From positions 1 through 41,661 of the forward strand of contig JAUNHQ010000021.1 of NCBI GenBank assembly GCA_030535425.1: a stretch of 41,661 bases of DNA, given 5' to 3'. This DNA is from Pseudomonadota bacterium (GTDB lineage Bacteria; Pseudomonadota; Gammaproteobacteria; Burkholderiales; Burkholderiaceae_C). The first letter of the stretch is position 1. Each line of letters starts with the position of its first letter. This document shows positions 25,018 to 32,174 of this stretch, in pieces. The notes under the pieces are model-generated. The model had not been told where the DNA came from, searched no databases, and saw only the letters and a program-made list of their open reading frames with translations. Both the position numbers and the translations under genes were made by a program.

Positions 25018-25784
25018 TCGCTAACTTGCACCAGACGTGGGTCGTCCACATGATCAATCAGCATGGCCTTCACGCGCGCCTGCCAGAGCTGGGCAAAGCG
25101 CGCCAGCTCCTGCGCGCTGGCCTGGCCCGAAACGGCGCGCGGCATCAGCTCGCGCATTTCCTGCGGCCAAGGGGTAATGCTGGCGTCCAGCTTCACGCGC
25201 ACGGCGCGGCCCGTGTCGCGGCGGCGCAAGGCCAGGTCGGCTTCAAGCGGGTGGTCGTAGCTCAACAGGTTCTTGCGGCTGAAGCGCCCCGCCGCGCCCA
25301 TGCCGGGAAAGCCGGTTTCCGCCGCCGCGCCGGTCAGCAGCGTGGCAACGGAGGCGATGACGCCGGTCACGCCCTCCTCGCGCCCGTTGCTCATCAGCAC
25401 TTCGATATTGCCGCGCTCGGGCATCTCGCTTGCGTAGAGCGCGCGCATGCCCTTGACGGTCATCAGATACGCGCCGGCCACCGTGGGGCAGGAGTGGCCG
25501 GCCAGGCGCACGGCGTCCACGTAGTGATAGTCCATTACGCCGCCTTCGGCAGCGCCCAGAAACTCGGCCAGCCTGTCGCGCACCCGCATGACCGGGGCCT
25601 GGTTGAAAAAGTCGGGAAAGCCTTTCATGGATTCATCCTCGCAGTTGTCTGTGCCGCCGCAGGCTTGCAGCGGCGCGCTCAAAGCCGCGGCCACGGAAAC
25701 GCCCGCGCCGGACAGCAGCGCATGTTTGAGCCATTGGCGACGGGCTGCGGCAGCCTGAGTGTTTGGGGTGTTCAAGGCGGTCAT
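24999..25784 (-). CDS. Tat-exported FmdE-like lipoprotein
   Basis: The N-terminus has a twin-arginine motif (ARRQWLKHALL, Arg15-Arg16) and a lipobox LQAC with Cys42, so it should be folded, exported by Tat and anchored by lipid. Residues about 87-115 (HYVDAVRLAGHSCPTVAGAY) match the GHxCP signature of the FmdE domain, named after a subunit associated with formylmethanofuran dehydrogenase; His97 and Cys99 are candidate metal ligands. The rest (IEVLMSNGREEGVTGVIASV, GRFSRKNLLSYDH) fits no methanogen enzyme. At 261 residues it is a stand-alone periplasmic protein. Tat export suggests that it carries a cofactor inserted in the cytoplasm (inference). It overlaps nnrS and follows the ABC genes. Confidence 0.75.
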   Translation of the reverse strand: MTALNTPNTQAAAARRQWLKHALLSGAGVSVAAALSAPLQACGGTDNCEDESMKGFPDFFNQAPVMRVRDRLAEFLGAAEGGVMDYHYVDAVRLAGHSCPTVAGAYLMTVKGMRALYASEMPERGNIEVLMSNGREEGVTGVIASVATLLTGAAAETGFPGMGAAGRFSRKNLLSYDHPLEADLALRRRDTGRAVRVKLDASITPWPQEMRELMPRAVSGQASAQELARFAQLWQARVKAMLIDHVDDPRLVQVSEWQPPA

Positions 25785-25869
25785 GTGTTTGCTCCTTCAA
25801 GGCTGTAGAAAAACCGGGGTCAAACATCATGGGAAGTCGGTGGTGGTGGTGGTCAAAAGCAGCCCAAAC

Positions 25870-26703
25870 TCAGCAGCCGTGGCGCGTCGCGGTCATCTCC
25901 GGGGCAACTGCCTGGCCTGCGGCCAGGGCATGCGCATCTGACACACCAGGCACCTCTGGCGCATCGCCGCTTGCCAGCGCCGGCAGACCAAAGGCCGCGC
26001 GCACGGGCGCTTGCGCCAGCAAGGCAGCAGTCTGGCGCAGTACCCAGGTGTCGCTGCGCTGATCGGGCGGCTGGGCCACATCCAGCCGCCAGACGATGCG
26101 CCCGGGCTGCGCGGCCATGACCAGCACGGTGTCGGCCAGCGTCACGGCTTCGGCCACGTCGTGGGTAATCATCAGCACGGCCAGGCTGCGCTGCACGCGC
26201 TGGGTTTGCAGCAGGCGGTGCATGTGGGCTTTCAGGCCAATGTCCAGCGCGGCAAAGGGTTCGTCCAGCAGCAGCGCGTCGGGCCATTGCACCAGGGCGC
26301 GGGCCAGGGCGGCGCGGCTTTGCATGCCGCCTGAAAGCTGCTGCGGGTACTGCCGCAGCGCCAGCGCGTCCAGCCCCAGCGCGGCGGCCTGGGCGCGGGC
26401 CTGCTGCCGGCGCTGGGCCAGCGGCACGCGGCGCGCTTTCAGGCCCAGGGCAATGTTGTCCAGCGTGTTCAGCCAGGGCAGCAGCAGGGCTTGCTGAAAC
26501 ATGACCGCCGTGCGCGCAAAGCCGTTGTGCAGGCGGCCCGACTGCACGGCCAGCAAGCCGGCGCACAGGCGCAGCAGCGTGGTTTTGCCGCAGCCTGAGG
26601 GGCCCACCAGCGCCACGCATTGGCCGGGGCGCACGCTCAGGTCGATGGGCGCCAGCACCTGGCGGGCGCCAAAGCGGTGTTCCAAAGCGGTGGCTTGCAG
26701 CAT
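25870..26703 (-). CDS. ABC transporter ATPase, NitT/TauT type
   Basis: This is the energising subunit of an importer. The 277-residue protein has Walker A GPSGCGKT (34-41), Q-loop Gln70 in VMFQQ, signature LSGGMQSR (123-130), Walker B ALLLDEPFAALD with Asp147 and Glu148, and the switch His181 in MITHDVAEA; all are intact. Sequence type and partner permease fit the nitrate/sulfonate/taurine group (SsuB/TauB-like). The start at 26703 lies 26 bp after the permease gene. The C-terminal 60 residues extend past the usual end and have no recognised domain. The substrate cannot be read from the ATPase. Confidence 0.93.
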   Translation of the reverse strand: MLQATALEHRFGARQVLAPIDLSVRPGQCVALVGPSGCGKTTLLRLCAGLLAVQSGRLHNGFARTAVMFQQALLLPWLNTLDNIALGLKARRVPLAQRRQQARAQAAALGLDALALRQYPQQLSGGMQSRAALARALVQWPDALLLDEPFAALDIGLKAHMHRLLQTQRVQRSLAVLMITHDVAEAVTLADTVLVMAAQPGRIVWRLDVAQPPDQRSDTWVLRQTAALLAQAPVRAAFGLPALASGDAPEVPGVSDAHALAAGQAVAPEMTATRHGC

Positions 26704-26729
26704 GGGGGCTCTTTTATTCAGTCCTGGCG

Positions 26730-27530
26730 TCAATCCTGGCGGCGCCAGCGTTCCAGCTCGCGCTTGATGGGCTCCAGCACGGCGTATTCCATCAGCAGCA
26801 GCAGGCCCACCACCAGACCAATCCACACCAGCGAAGTGGCCATGTCCAGCTGCGAGCGGCTGGCGGCCAGGGCCGCGCCCACGCCGTCGCTGCTGGCCAG
26901 CAGCTCGGCCATGACCACCACGCGCCAGGCGCTGCCCAGCGCCACCGTCCAGGCCGGAAACAGATACGACAGGATGTGCGGCAGGTTCACGTCGGTCAGC
27001 CGCATCCACCACGGCAGGCCCAGGCTGCGCGCCAGCTCGCGCCAGCGCCCATCCAGCGTGCGCGCGCCCTGCATGCCCGCCACCAGCACCACCGGAAAAC
27101 AGGCCACGAACACGGTAAACAGCGGCGTGCCATCGCCCGTGCCAAACCACAGCATGGCCATGACCAGCCAGGCAATGGGCGGCGTGCCCATGAGCACCGT
27201 GACCCAGGGCCGCGCCATCATGGACGCCGTGAGCGAGCTGCCCAGCAGCACCCCCGCCACGCTGCCCAGCAACAGCGCCAGCCCCAGCCCGGCAAACGCC
27301 CGCCGCGCGGTAATGCCCAGCTGGCGCAGCCAGTCACCGCCCTGCCCTGCGCCTTGCAGCAGCGCCTGCGCGGCCTGCGCCGTCTCGTGCGGGGTGGGCA
27401 GCACCAGCGGGCCAAAGTGGCGCGCCAGCGCGTCCCACGCCGCCATCAGCAGCAGCAGGCTGGCCACGGCGCCCCAGCCGCTCCAGAAATACGCGGGCAG
27501 CCGGGCCAGCCACAAGGCAAGTAGTCGCAT
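26730..27530 (-). CDS. ABC transporter permease, NitT/TauT type
   Basis: The 266-residue protein has about six membrane segments and a cytoplasmic coupling loop (ELARSLGLPWWMRLTDVNLP, the EAA-like motif) followed by HILSYLFPAWTVALGSAWRV, as in SsuC/TauC permeases. The N-terminal half holds PTPHETAQAAQALL, a family marker before the transmembrane core. It is followed closely by the ATPase. Upstream, the gap to the binding-protein gene is 88 bp and is filled by a dispersed repeat, which may partly uncouple their expression. Confidence 0.92.
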   Translation of the reverse strand: MRLLALWLARLPAYFWSGWGAVASLLLLMAAWDALARHFGPLVLPTPHETAQAAQALLQGAGQGGDWLRQLGITARRAFAGLGLALLLGSVAGVLLGSSLTASMMARPWVTVLMGTPPIAWLVMAMLWFGTGDGTPLFTVFVACFPVVLVAGMQGARTLDGRWRELARSLGLPWWMRLTDVNLPHILSYLFPAWTVALGSAWRVVVMAELLASSDGVGAALAASRSQLDMATSLVWIGLVVGLLLLMEYAVLEPIKRELERWRRQD

Positions 27531-27540
27531 GACAGAGGTT

Positions 27541-27606
27541 TACTATTATTTTGATAGCTGTTGCCACGCTCTGGGTGCGCGCAAATGCCGTTTTTCATAT
27601 CAAAAA
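27541..27606 (+). repeat. Dispersed AT-rich intergenic repeat within an operon
   Basis: TATTATTTTGATAGCTG at the left and GCGCAAATGCCGTTTTTC at the right match the two halves of the element elsewhere. It sits between the binding-protein gene (ends 27619) and the permease start (27530) and fills most of that gap, so it probably affects transcription or mRNA stability within the operon. Confidence 0.75.
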
Positions 27607-27618
27607 CCAGGGGAGTGT

Positions 27619-28704
27619 TCACACCCCGCCATAAAACCCCTCCGCCGGCAGCTTGCCGCCAATCAGGCCGGGCTGGCTGGCGCGCAGTTGCTCAAAGAAA
27701 AACTCCAGCTCGGCCCGCGCCTGCTGTGCCGGCACCACCTGGCCCGGCACGGCGCGGATGGCAGCGGCCACGCCTTCGGGGGTGAGCATGGGCAGGCGCT
27801 TGGCCACGGCCTGGCCGCAGGCATCGGGCTGGGTATTGCACCACTGCTGCGCTTGTGCATAGGCCTGTGCAAAGCGCGCCTGCAAAGCCGCGTTGCCCAG
27901 GTGCTTGCCCATGGCCACCATGCCCGCCTGCGGAATGCGGGGCGCGCGGGCAAAGGCTTGGCCCCATGCCTGCTGCACATCCACGCTGCGGTGCAGGGCC
28001 GGCGCAATCACACTGGCGGGCAGGCTGCGCGATTTGAGCAGGCCGACCGACACCGCCGGCTCGGCCAGCAAGGCGTGGTCGGCGCGGCGGGTCAGCAGCA
28101 GCTGCATGGCCTCCAGCGGCGTGGCCGTGTAGCGCAAGGTGATGGCGTCTGCCCCCTCGCCAATGGGCACCCCCAGCTTGGCCGCCACGGTGCGCAGCAC
28201 GATGTCGGGCATGTCGCCCCGAAAAGGCATGACCAGTTCTTTGCCTTTCAGATCGGCCAGGGTTTTGATGGCCGGATCGCGCGACACCACAAACAGCAAG
28301 CCCCAGATGCTGATGTTGAGCAATTGCAGCGCCACCCCCCGGTTGAACAAATTGGCCGCCACGTTGCTGGGCATGGCCATGAAGTCGGCCTTGCCCTCCA
28401 CCGCCATGGCGCGCAGCTGGTCGGGGTCTTTCCAGGGCAAAAACTCCACCTGCTCGGCCACATCGGCCAGCAGGCCCGCATCCACGATGCGGATGAGCGC
28501 ATTGCTGACTGAGGCGCTGGGGCCGGCCAGCAGCAGCTTGGGGATTTTGGCGATAGCCTGCGCGGGCGCCGAAGCCGCCGCTGGGGCGGCCACTGCGGTA
28601 GGCGTTGAGGAAGGGGCCTGCGCGCGCAGCCAGGGCGAAACCGCAGCGGCGCTGCCCAGCAGGGTGGTTTTCAGCACAGTGCGGCGGGTGGTGGTGTGCT
28701 TCAT
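27619..28704 (-). CDS. ABC transporter substrate-binding protein with Tat signal (NitT/TauT type)
   Basis: The 361-residue protein starts with a twin-arginine signal (TTRRTVLKTTLLGSAAAVSP), an Ala/Pro spacer, and a type II binding fold in the NMT1/SsuA group: IPKLLLAGPSASVSNALIR, FLPWKDPDQLRAMAVEGKAD, LADLKGKELVMPFRGDMPD and MQLLLTRRADHALLAEP. The ligand is unknown; the MPSNVAANLFNRG segment occurs in related receptors. Its ATG directly abuts the stop codon of the TonB receptor gene, with no intervening base, which argues for co-translation. Tat export means the protein folds before export. Confidence 0.88.
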   Translation of the reverse strand: MKHTTTRRTVLKTTLLGSAAAVSPWLRAQAPSSTPTAVAAPAAASAPAQAIAKIPKLLLAGPSASVSNALIRIVDAGLLADVAEQVEFLPWKDPDQLRAMAVEGKADFMAMPSNVAANLFNRGVALQLLNISIWGLLFVVSRDPAIKTLADLKGKELVMPFRGDMPDIVLRTVAAKLGVPIGEGADAITLRYTATPLEAMQLLLTRRADHALLAEPAVSVGLLKSRSLPASVIAPALHRSVDVQQAWGQAFARAPRIPQAGMVAMGKHLGNAALQARFAQAYAQAQQWCNTQPDACGQAVAKRLPMLTPEGVAAAIRAVPGQVVPAQQARAELEFFFEQLRASQPGLIGGKLPAEGFYGGV

Positions 28705-30807
28705 TCAAAAACTCGCGTTCCAGGCAAGGCTCAGGCTGCGGCCCGGCGCCATGATTTCATAACCGGGCAGGCCCACGGCCAGGTGGTCGTGGTAGCGACG
28801 GTTGGTCAGGTTCTTCACGGCCAGGCGCAGGCTGTGGCCCGCGCGGTAGCGCCAGGTGGCGCCCACGTCCACCACGGTGTAGCCCGGGGTGGCGTCTTCG
28901 GTGCCGCGCGAAAACACCGTGGCCACGCGGTCTTGCCGCGCCACGATGCGCGCTTGCGCATCCAGCGTCCAGGCGGGCGTCACGCGGCCTTCCCAGCCCA
29001 GCGTCAGGCTGTCGGCGGGCACTTGGTACAGCGGCTCGTTCAAGTCGTTGTTGGTGCTGCGAATGCGCGTGTAGGCGGCCGACAGCCAGTGCCCACGCCA
29101 GGCCTGCCAGCGCCCGCCTGCCTCAAAACCCTTGAGCGTGACGCTGCCCAAGTTGACCATCTGCCGGCAAATGGCGGCATTGGCCGCGCCGCAGGCGGCC
29201 ACGGCGCTGGCGCCACTGAGCGACTGGCCGGTGATGTAGTGGCTGATGCGGTTGCGGAAAAAGGCCAGCGAATAGTCCACATCCACCGTGCTGCCTTTGA
29301 TGCCCAGCTCGAACTGCGTGGCTTTTTCAGGCGCGATCTGCGGGCTGCCCGCGTAGTAAGCGCCGTCGTTGCGCAGGCCGGACTGGTAGCGCTCGCGCAT
29401 GTCGGCCGCGCGGAAACCGCGCGAGAGGTTGACATAAGGGCGCAGCCAGGGCGCGGCTTCGTACATCACGCCCAGGCTGCCCGAGGTGGCGCCATCGCTG
29501 CGGTCCAGCCCGGTGGTGACGCTGCCGTTGTTCATGGCCTTGGCGCTGCCGCGCACGCGGTCGTGCCGCAAACCGGCCAGCACGCGCCACTGGCCCAGCT
29601 GCATGTCGTCTTGCACAAACACGCCCACGGCGCGCAGCCTGCCGTCTTGGAACGGGTTGTTGGCCGTCCATTGCGTAAAGGCAGGTGGCGCGGCCTGGGC
29701 AGCATCGGGGCTGGCGCCCATTTGCCAAGCGTTCAGCCCGAACGACAGCACATGCTGCGGGTGCGCCAGCCATTCGGCCTTGGCATCCAGGCCGTTGGTG
29801 GAAAAGCGCACGTCGTTGGTCACGATGTCGCGCCCCAGCCCATTGGCAAAGCCGTTGATGGTGCGGTGCATTTGCTGGCGGTACACGCGCACATCCAGCC
29901 CCAGCGGCTGGCTGGCGCTGCGCGCTCGGCTGTAGCCAGCCTCAAACAGCGTGCGCTCTTGCCGGGGCGAATGCGTGGTCACGCTGCCCACAGCGGGCAG
30001 GCGGTGCGGCTGCGTGGCGCCGGGGTACCACACGTCATCGTCGCGCTGCTGCTGCACCGACAGGCGCAGCTGCTGGCTGGCGTCGATGCGGTAGCGGTAC
30101 TGCCCGATCAGCGCGCGCGAGTCATAGCCCGTGCGCGGCACTTGGCCGTCGGGCGAGCGGTAGTCGTTGTCGTGGCGCAGCGCCGCGCCCAGCATCAGCG
30201 CATGATCGCCGCCGCTGGCGTTCATCACCGCCACACCGTTGGTGCCACGGCTGGCGCTGTCAAAGCCCAGCCCGGTGCGCCAGTGCACGCCGGGGTCAAA
30301 ACGCGCCTGCGGCAGCCGCACGTTGATGGCCCCACCCAAGGCGCCCGTGCCGTACAGCACCGAAGCCGGGCCTTTGACCACCTCCACCTGCTCGGCCAGC
30401 CCCAGCGAGGCAAACGACGCCACCGCCCCCACCGGCTGGGCAGCGTTCAGCCGCACGCCATCGACCATCAGCACCACGCTTTCGCGCTGCAAGCCGCGAA
30501 TCACAGGATTGACCCCCTGCGCGCTGTCACCTGATGCGGCCAGGCCTGGCTCGCCCCGCAGCGCCTGGCCCACATTGGGCGCCTGTTTGCGCGCCAAATC
30601 CTCCTGCGTGAGCACGGTGGTGGACACAGGCGTGTCGGCCATGACGGCCTCATACCCTTTGGCGGTGACCGGCACAGGCGGCAGCGTCATGACCGGCTCT
30701 TCCTGCACCATGGCGGGCGCTGCCGCACCTTGCGCCCAAGCCATTTTCATGGGGCATGTCATACACAGCACCCATGCAGCCATCGCTATCGGGGTCAGCC
30801 TGGACAT
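28705..30807 (-). CDS. TonB-dependent outer-membrane receptor
   Basis: TonB-dependent receptors import metal complexes, haem or other large ligands across the outer membrane. The 700-residue protein has a signal peptide (MSRLTPIAMAAW..., ending AWAQG), an N-terminal plug (TPVSTTVLTQEDLAR, NPVIRGLQRESVVLMVDG, EQVEVVKGPASVLYGTGALGGAIN) and a beta-barrel ending in Phe (LSLAWNASF), as required for assembly. The plug style resembles the haem/haemoglobin and siderophore receptor groups, but I see no conserved haem-receptor His motif. The ATG at 30807 is fixed by a perfect AGGAGGT Shine-Dalgarno 8 bp upstream. A Fur-like box lies 88 bp upstream. It leads the six-gene block. Confidence 0.93.
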   Translation of the reverse strand: MSRLTPIAMAAWVLCMTCPMKMAWAQGAAAPAMVQEEPVMTLPPVPVTAKGYEAVMADTPVSTTVLTQEDLARKQAPNVGQALRGEPGLAASGDSAQGVNPVIRGLQRESVVLMVDGVRLNAAQPVGAVASFASLGLAEQVEVVKGPASVLYGTGALGGAINVRLPQARFDPGVHWRTGLGFDSASRGTNGVAVMNASGGDHALMLGAALRHDNDYRSPDGQVPRTGYDSRALIGQYRYRIDASQQLRLSVQQQRDDDVWYPGATQPHRLPAVGSVTTHSPRQERTLFEAGYSRARSASQPLGLDVRVYRQQMHRTINGFANGLGRDIVTNDVRFSTNGLDAKAEWLAHPQHVLSFGLNAWQMGASPDAAQAAPPAFTQWTANNPFQDGRLRAVGVFVQDDMQLGQWRVLAGLRHDRVRGSAKAMNNGSVTTGLDRSDGATSGSLGVMYEAAPWLRPYVNLSRGFRAADMRERYQSGLRNDGAYYAGSPQIAPEKATQFELGIKGSTVDVDYSLAFFRNRISHYITGQSLSGASAVAACGAANAAICRQMVNLGSVTLKGFEAGGRWQAWRGHWLSAAYTRIRSTNNDLNEPLYQVPADSLTLGWEGRVTPAWTLDAQARIVARQDRVATVFSRGTEDATPGYTVVDVGATWRYRAGHSLRLAVKNLTNRRYHDHLAVGLPGYEIMAPGRSLSLAWNASF

Positions 30808-30815
30808 TTGAGAGC

Positions 30816-30822
30816 ACCTCCT
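30816..30822 (-). promoter_or_regulatory. Strong Shine-Dalgarno (AGGAGGT)
   Basis: On the minus strand AGGAGGT lies 8 bp before the ATG at 30807. It decides the start of the TonB receptor gene over the in-frame ATG at 30864. Confidence 0.85.
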
Positions 30823-30894
30823 GTTTGAACAGCCTGAAGCCACCACACCTGCCCTGGCCTGCACGCATGGTGAAGATGAAGCACCTCAGATCGT

Positions 30895-30915
30895 AACAAG
30901 AGTAATTCTCATTTG
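30895..30915 (-). promoter_or_regulatory. Fur-like box upstream of the TonB receptor operon
   Basis: On the minus strand this 21-bp site reads AAATGAGAAT-T-ACTCTTGTTA. The left half matches the AAATGAGAAT half of Fur sites common in betaproteobacteria; the right half matches its reverse complement at 6 of 10 positions. It overlaps a possible -10 (GAGAAT) spaced 15 bp from TTGATC, so Fur with iron would block the promoter. The gap 30808-30966 also holds a small hairpin CCTGC-ATCC-GCAGG at the end of the LacI gene, without a T-tract. Confidence 0.6.
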
Positions 30916-30966
30916 CCTTAAACTGGATCAAGACTGCTCCCCTGCGGATGCAGGCATGGCCTCTCA

Positions 30967-32031
30967 TCACAGGTTTAGGGGTAGGTTCTTTCCACCGGCT
31001 GGCCAGGACACGGCTGGCCGCGTGCTGGCCCTGGCAATGACTTCAAAGCCTACGTCCAGGGTTGCGGCCACCTTTTCACCGTTCATGCGGGCGATCAATG
31101 CCTGCGCGCCCAGGTAGCCGATGCGGCCGCCATCCACTTTCACCGTGGACAGTGCGGGCACTGCATCTGCTGCAAGCGCCTGATCGCCAAATCCCAACAC
31201 GCCCAGCTGCTGCGGCACCTGCAAGCCCAGTGCATGGGCCTGCGCCAGCACGCCTTGCGCCAGCGCGTCAGAGCTGCAAAAGACGGCATCTGCATCGGGC
31301 GCCCTGGTACGCAGGGCATCCAGTGCCTCCCTGCCCCGGCCGGCCTGCGGGCTCTTTTCGGAAAAGACAATTTGCACAGGCTGGGCCGCACCCGCTTCAG
31401 CCGCCGCGCGCGCAAAACCTTGCGCTCTGCGGCTGGCCCGGCTGTCGTCTGAGCGCAAGATGGCTGGACGCTGGTAGCCACAAGCTGCCAAATACCGGAA
31501 AGCCGCCCTGCCAGCATCTTCCTGGGAAAAACCAATGGCCACGTCCAGTGGATAAGGCGAGTAATCCCAAAGCTCCACCACGGGGATGTCGCTGTTGAGC
31601 AGCAGGCGCCGCGCACGCGCCGTGTGCTCGGTGCCTGTGAGCACGACACCATCTGGCCTTCTGCTCAACATGGCAGCCAGCCAGGTTTCCTCGTGCTCAG
31701 GGTCATAGCTCGACACGCCAAGTGTCGTTTCGTAGCGCTGCGCCGCCAGACCGGAAATGAGTGCCGCCAGCATGTCGGAAAACAGCGAATGCGCCAGAGA
31801 AGGCACGATGGCTGCGACCAGCCGGGTCCGCCGGGAGGTCAAGCCGCCCGCCAGCGAATTGGGCACATAGCCTGATTGCTCTACCGCCTGAGCCACGCGC
31901 TCGCGTGTGGCCTGGGCCACCAGCTCAGGGCGATGCAAGGCCCGCGAGGCCGTGATGGGTGACACGCCAGCCAGGCGGGCCAAGTCTTTGAGTGTTGGGG
32001 CTGTGGCGCCGCCGGGGCTTCGGCGTGACAT
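30967..32031 (-). CDS. LacI-family regulator, gluconate-repressor type
   Basis: The 354-residue protein has an N-terminal LacI helix-turn-helix (TLKDLARLAGVSPITASRAL, residues 13-32), a hinge helix (YVPNSLAGGL, 55-64) and a periplasmic-binding-like effector domain. Its sequence pattern, including VVELWDYSPYPLDVAIGF and a C-terminal LDVGFEVIARAS, resembles the E. coli gluconate repressor GntR, which is a LacI member. It diverges from the sugar-acid operon, and palindromic sites lie in the shared intergenic region. I infer that it represses the operon and itself and is released by a sugar acid or a breakdown intermediate. Confidence 0.9.
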   Translation of the reverse strand: MSRRSPGGATAPTLKDLARLAGVSPITASRALHRPELVAQATRERVAQAVEQSGYVPNSLAGGLTSRRTRLVAAIVPSLAHSLFSDMLAALISGLAAQRYETTLGVSSYDPEHEETWLAAMLSRRPDGVVLTGTEHTARARRLLLNSDIPVVELWDYSPYPLDVAIGFSQEDAGRAAFRYLAACGYQRPAILRSDDSRASRRAQGFARAAAEAGAAQPVQIVFSEKSPQAGRGREALDALRTRAPDADAVFCSSDALAQGVLAQAHALGLQVPQQLGVLGFGDQALAADAVPALSTVKVDGGRIGYLGAQALIARMNGEKVAATLDVGFEVIARASTRPAVSWPAGGKNLPLNL

Positions 32032-32044
32032 GGTCGGGCTCCTG

Positions 32045-32064
32045 AAATGATTGCGCTGTCATGA
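32045..32064. promoter_or_regulatory. Second, partial LacI-type operator
   Basis: AAATGATTGCGC is identical to the left 12 bp of the perfect operator at 32139-32158; the right half is degenerate (TGTCATGA). It lies 13 bp before the LacI-family start codon, fitting autoregulation. Confidence 0.55.
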
Positions 32065-32069
32065 TAGCG

Positions 32070-32083
32070 ATGATCGGCATCAT
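32070..32083. promoter_or_regulatory. ATGAT-N4-ATCAT inverted repeat
   Basis: Perfect 5-bp arms around CGGC, with the same ATGAT/ATCAT arms as the main operator but a different centre. It may be a weaker third site for the same regulator. Confidence 0.35.
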
Positions 32084-32106
32084 TCGCGCCATGTTCTACC
32101 TAAGTG

Positions 32107-32134
32107 AACGTACGGATGGTGGCCCGTATGTCAA
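32107..32134 (-). promoter_or_regulatory. Possible promoter of the LacI-family gene
   Basis: On the minus strand TTGACA (32134-32129), a 16-bp spacer and TACGTT (32112-32107) make a fair sigma-70 promoter. Transcription would pass the partial operators before the start codon at 32031. Confidence 0.35.
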
Positions 32135-32138
32135 CAGT

Positions 32139-32158
32139 AAATGATTGCGCAATCATTT
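32139..32158. promoter_or_regulatory. Perfect 20-bp palindromic operator
   Basis: AAATGATTGCGCAATCATTT is its own reverse complement over all 20 bases, with the central CG typical of LacI-family operators. It lies 16 bp before the Bug gene start codon, where binding would block the operon. Confidence 0.8.
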
Positions 32159-32174
32159 CAAGGAGACATGCCGT

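Noticed and set aside
26620-28512. A 630-codon plus-strand frame opposite the ABC transporter genes.
   Set aside because: Shadow of three well-supported ABC genes and of the repeat between two of them.
28696-30534. A 612-codon plus-strand frame opposite the TonB receptor.
   Set aside because: Antisense to a gene with a perfect Shine-Dalgarno and complete receptor motifs.
32168-32174. ATG at 32168 as start of the Bug gene.
   Set aside because: It is out of frame with the receptor; ATG 32175 has AGGAG at suitable spacing and opens onto the signal peptide.
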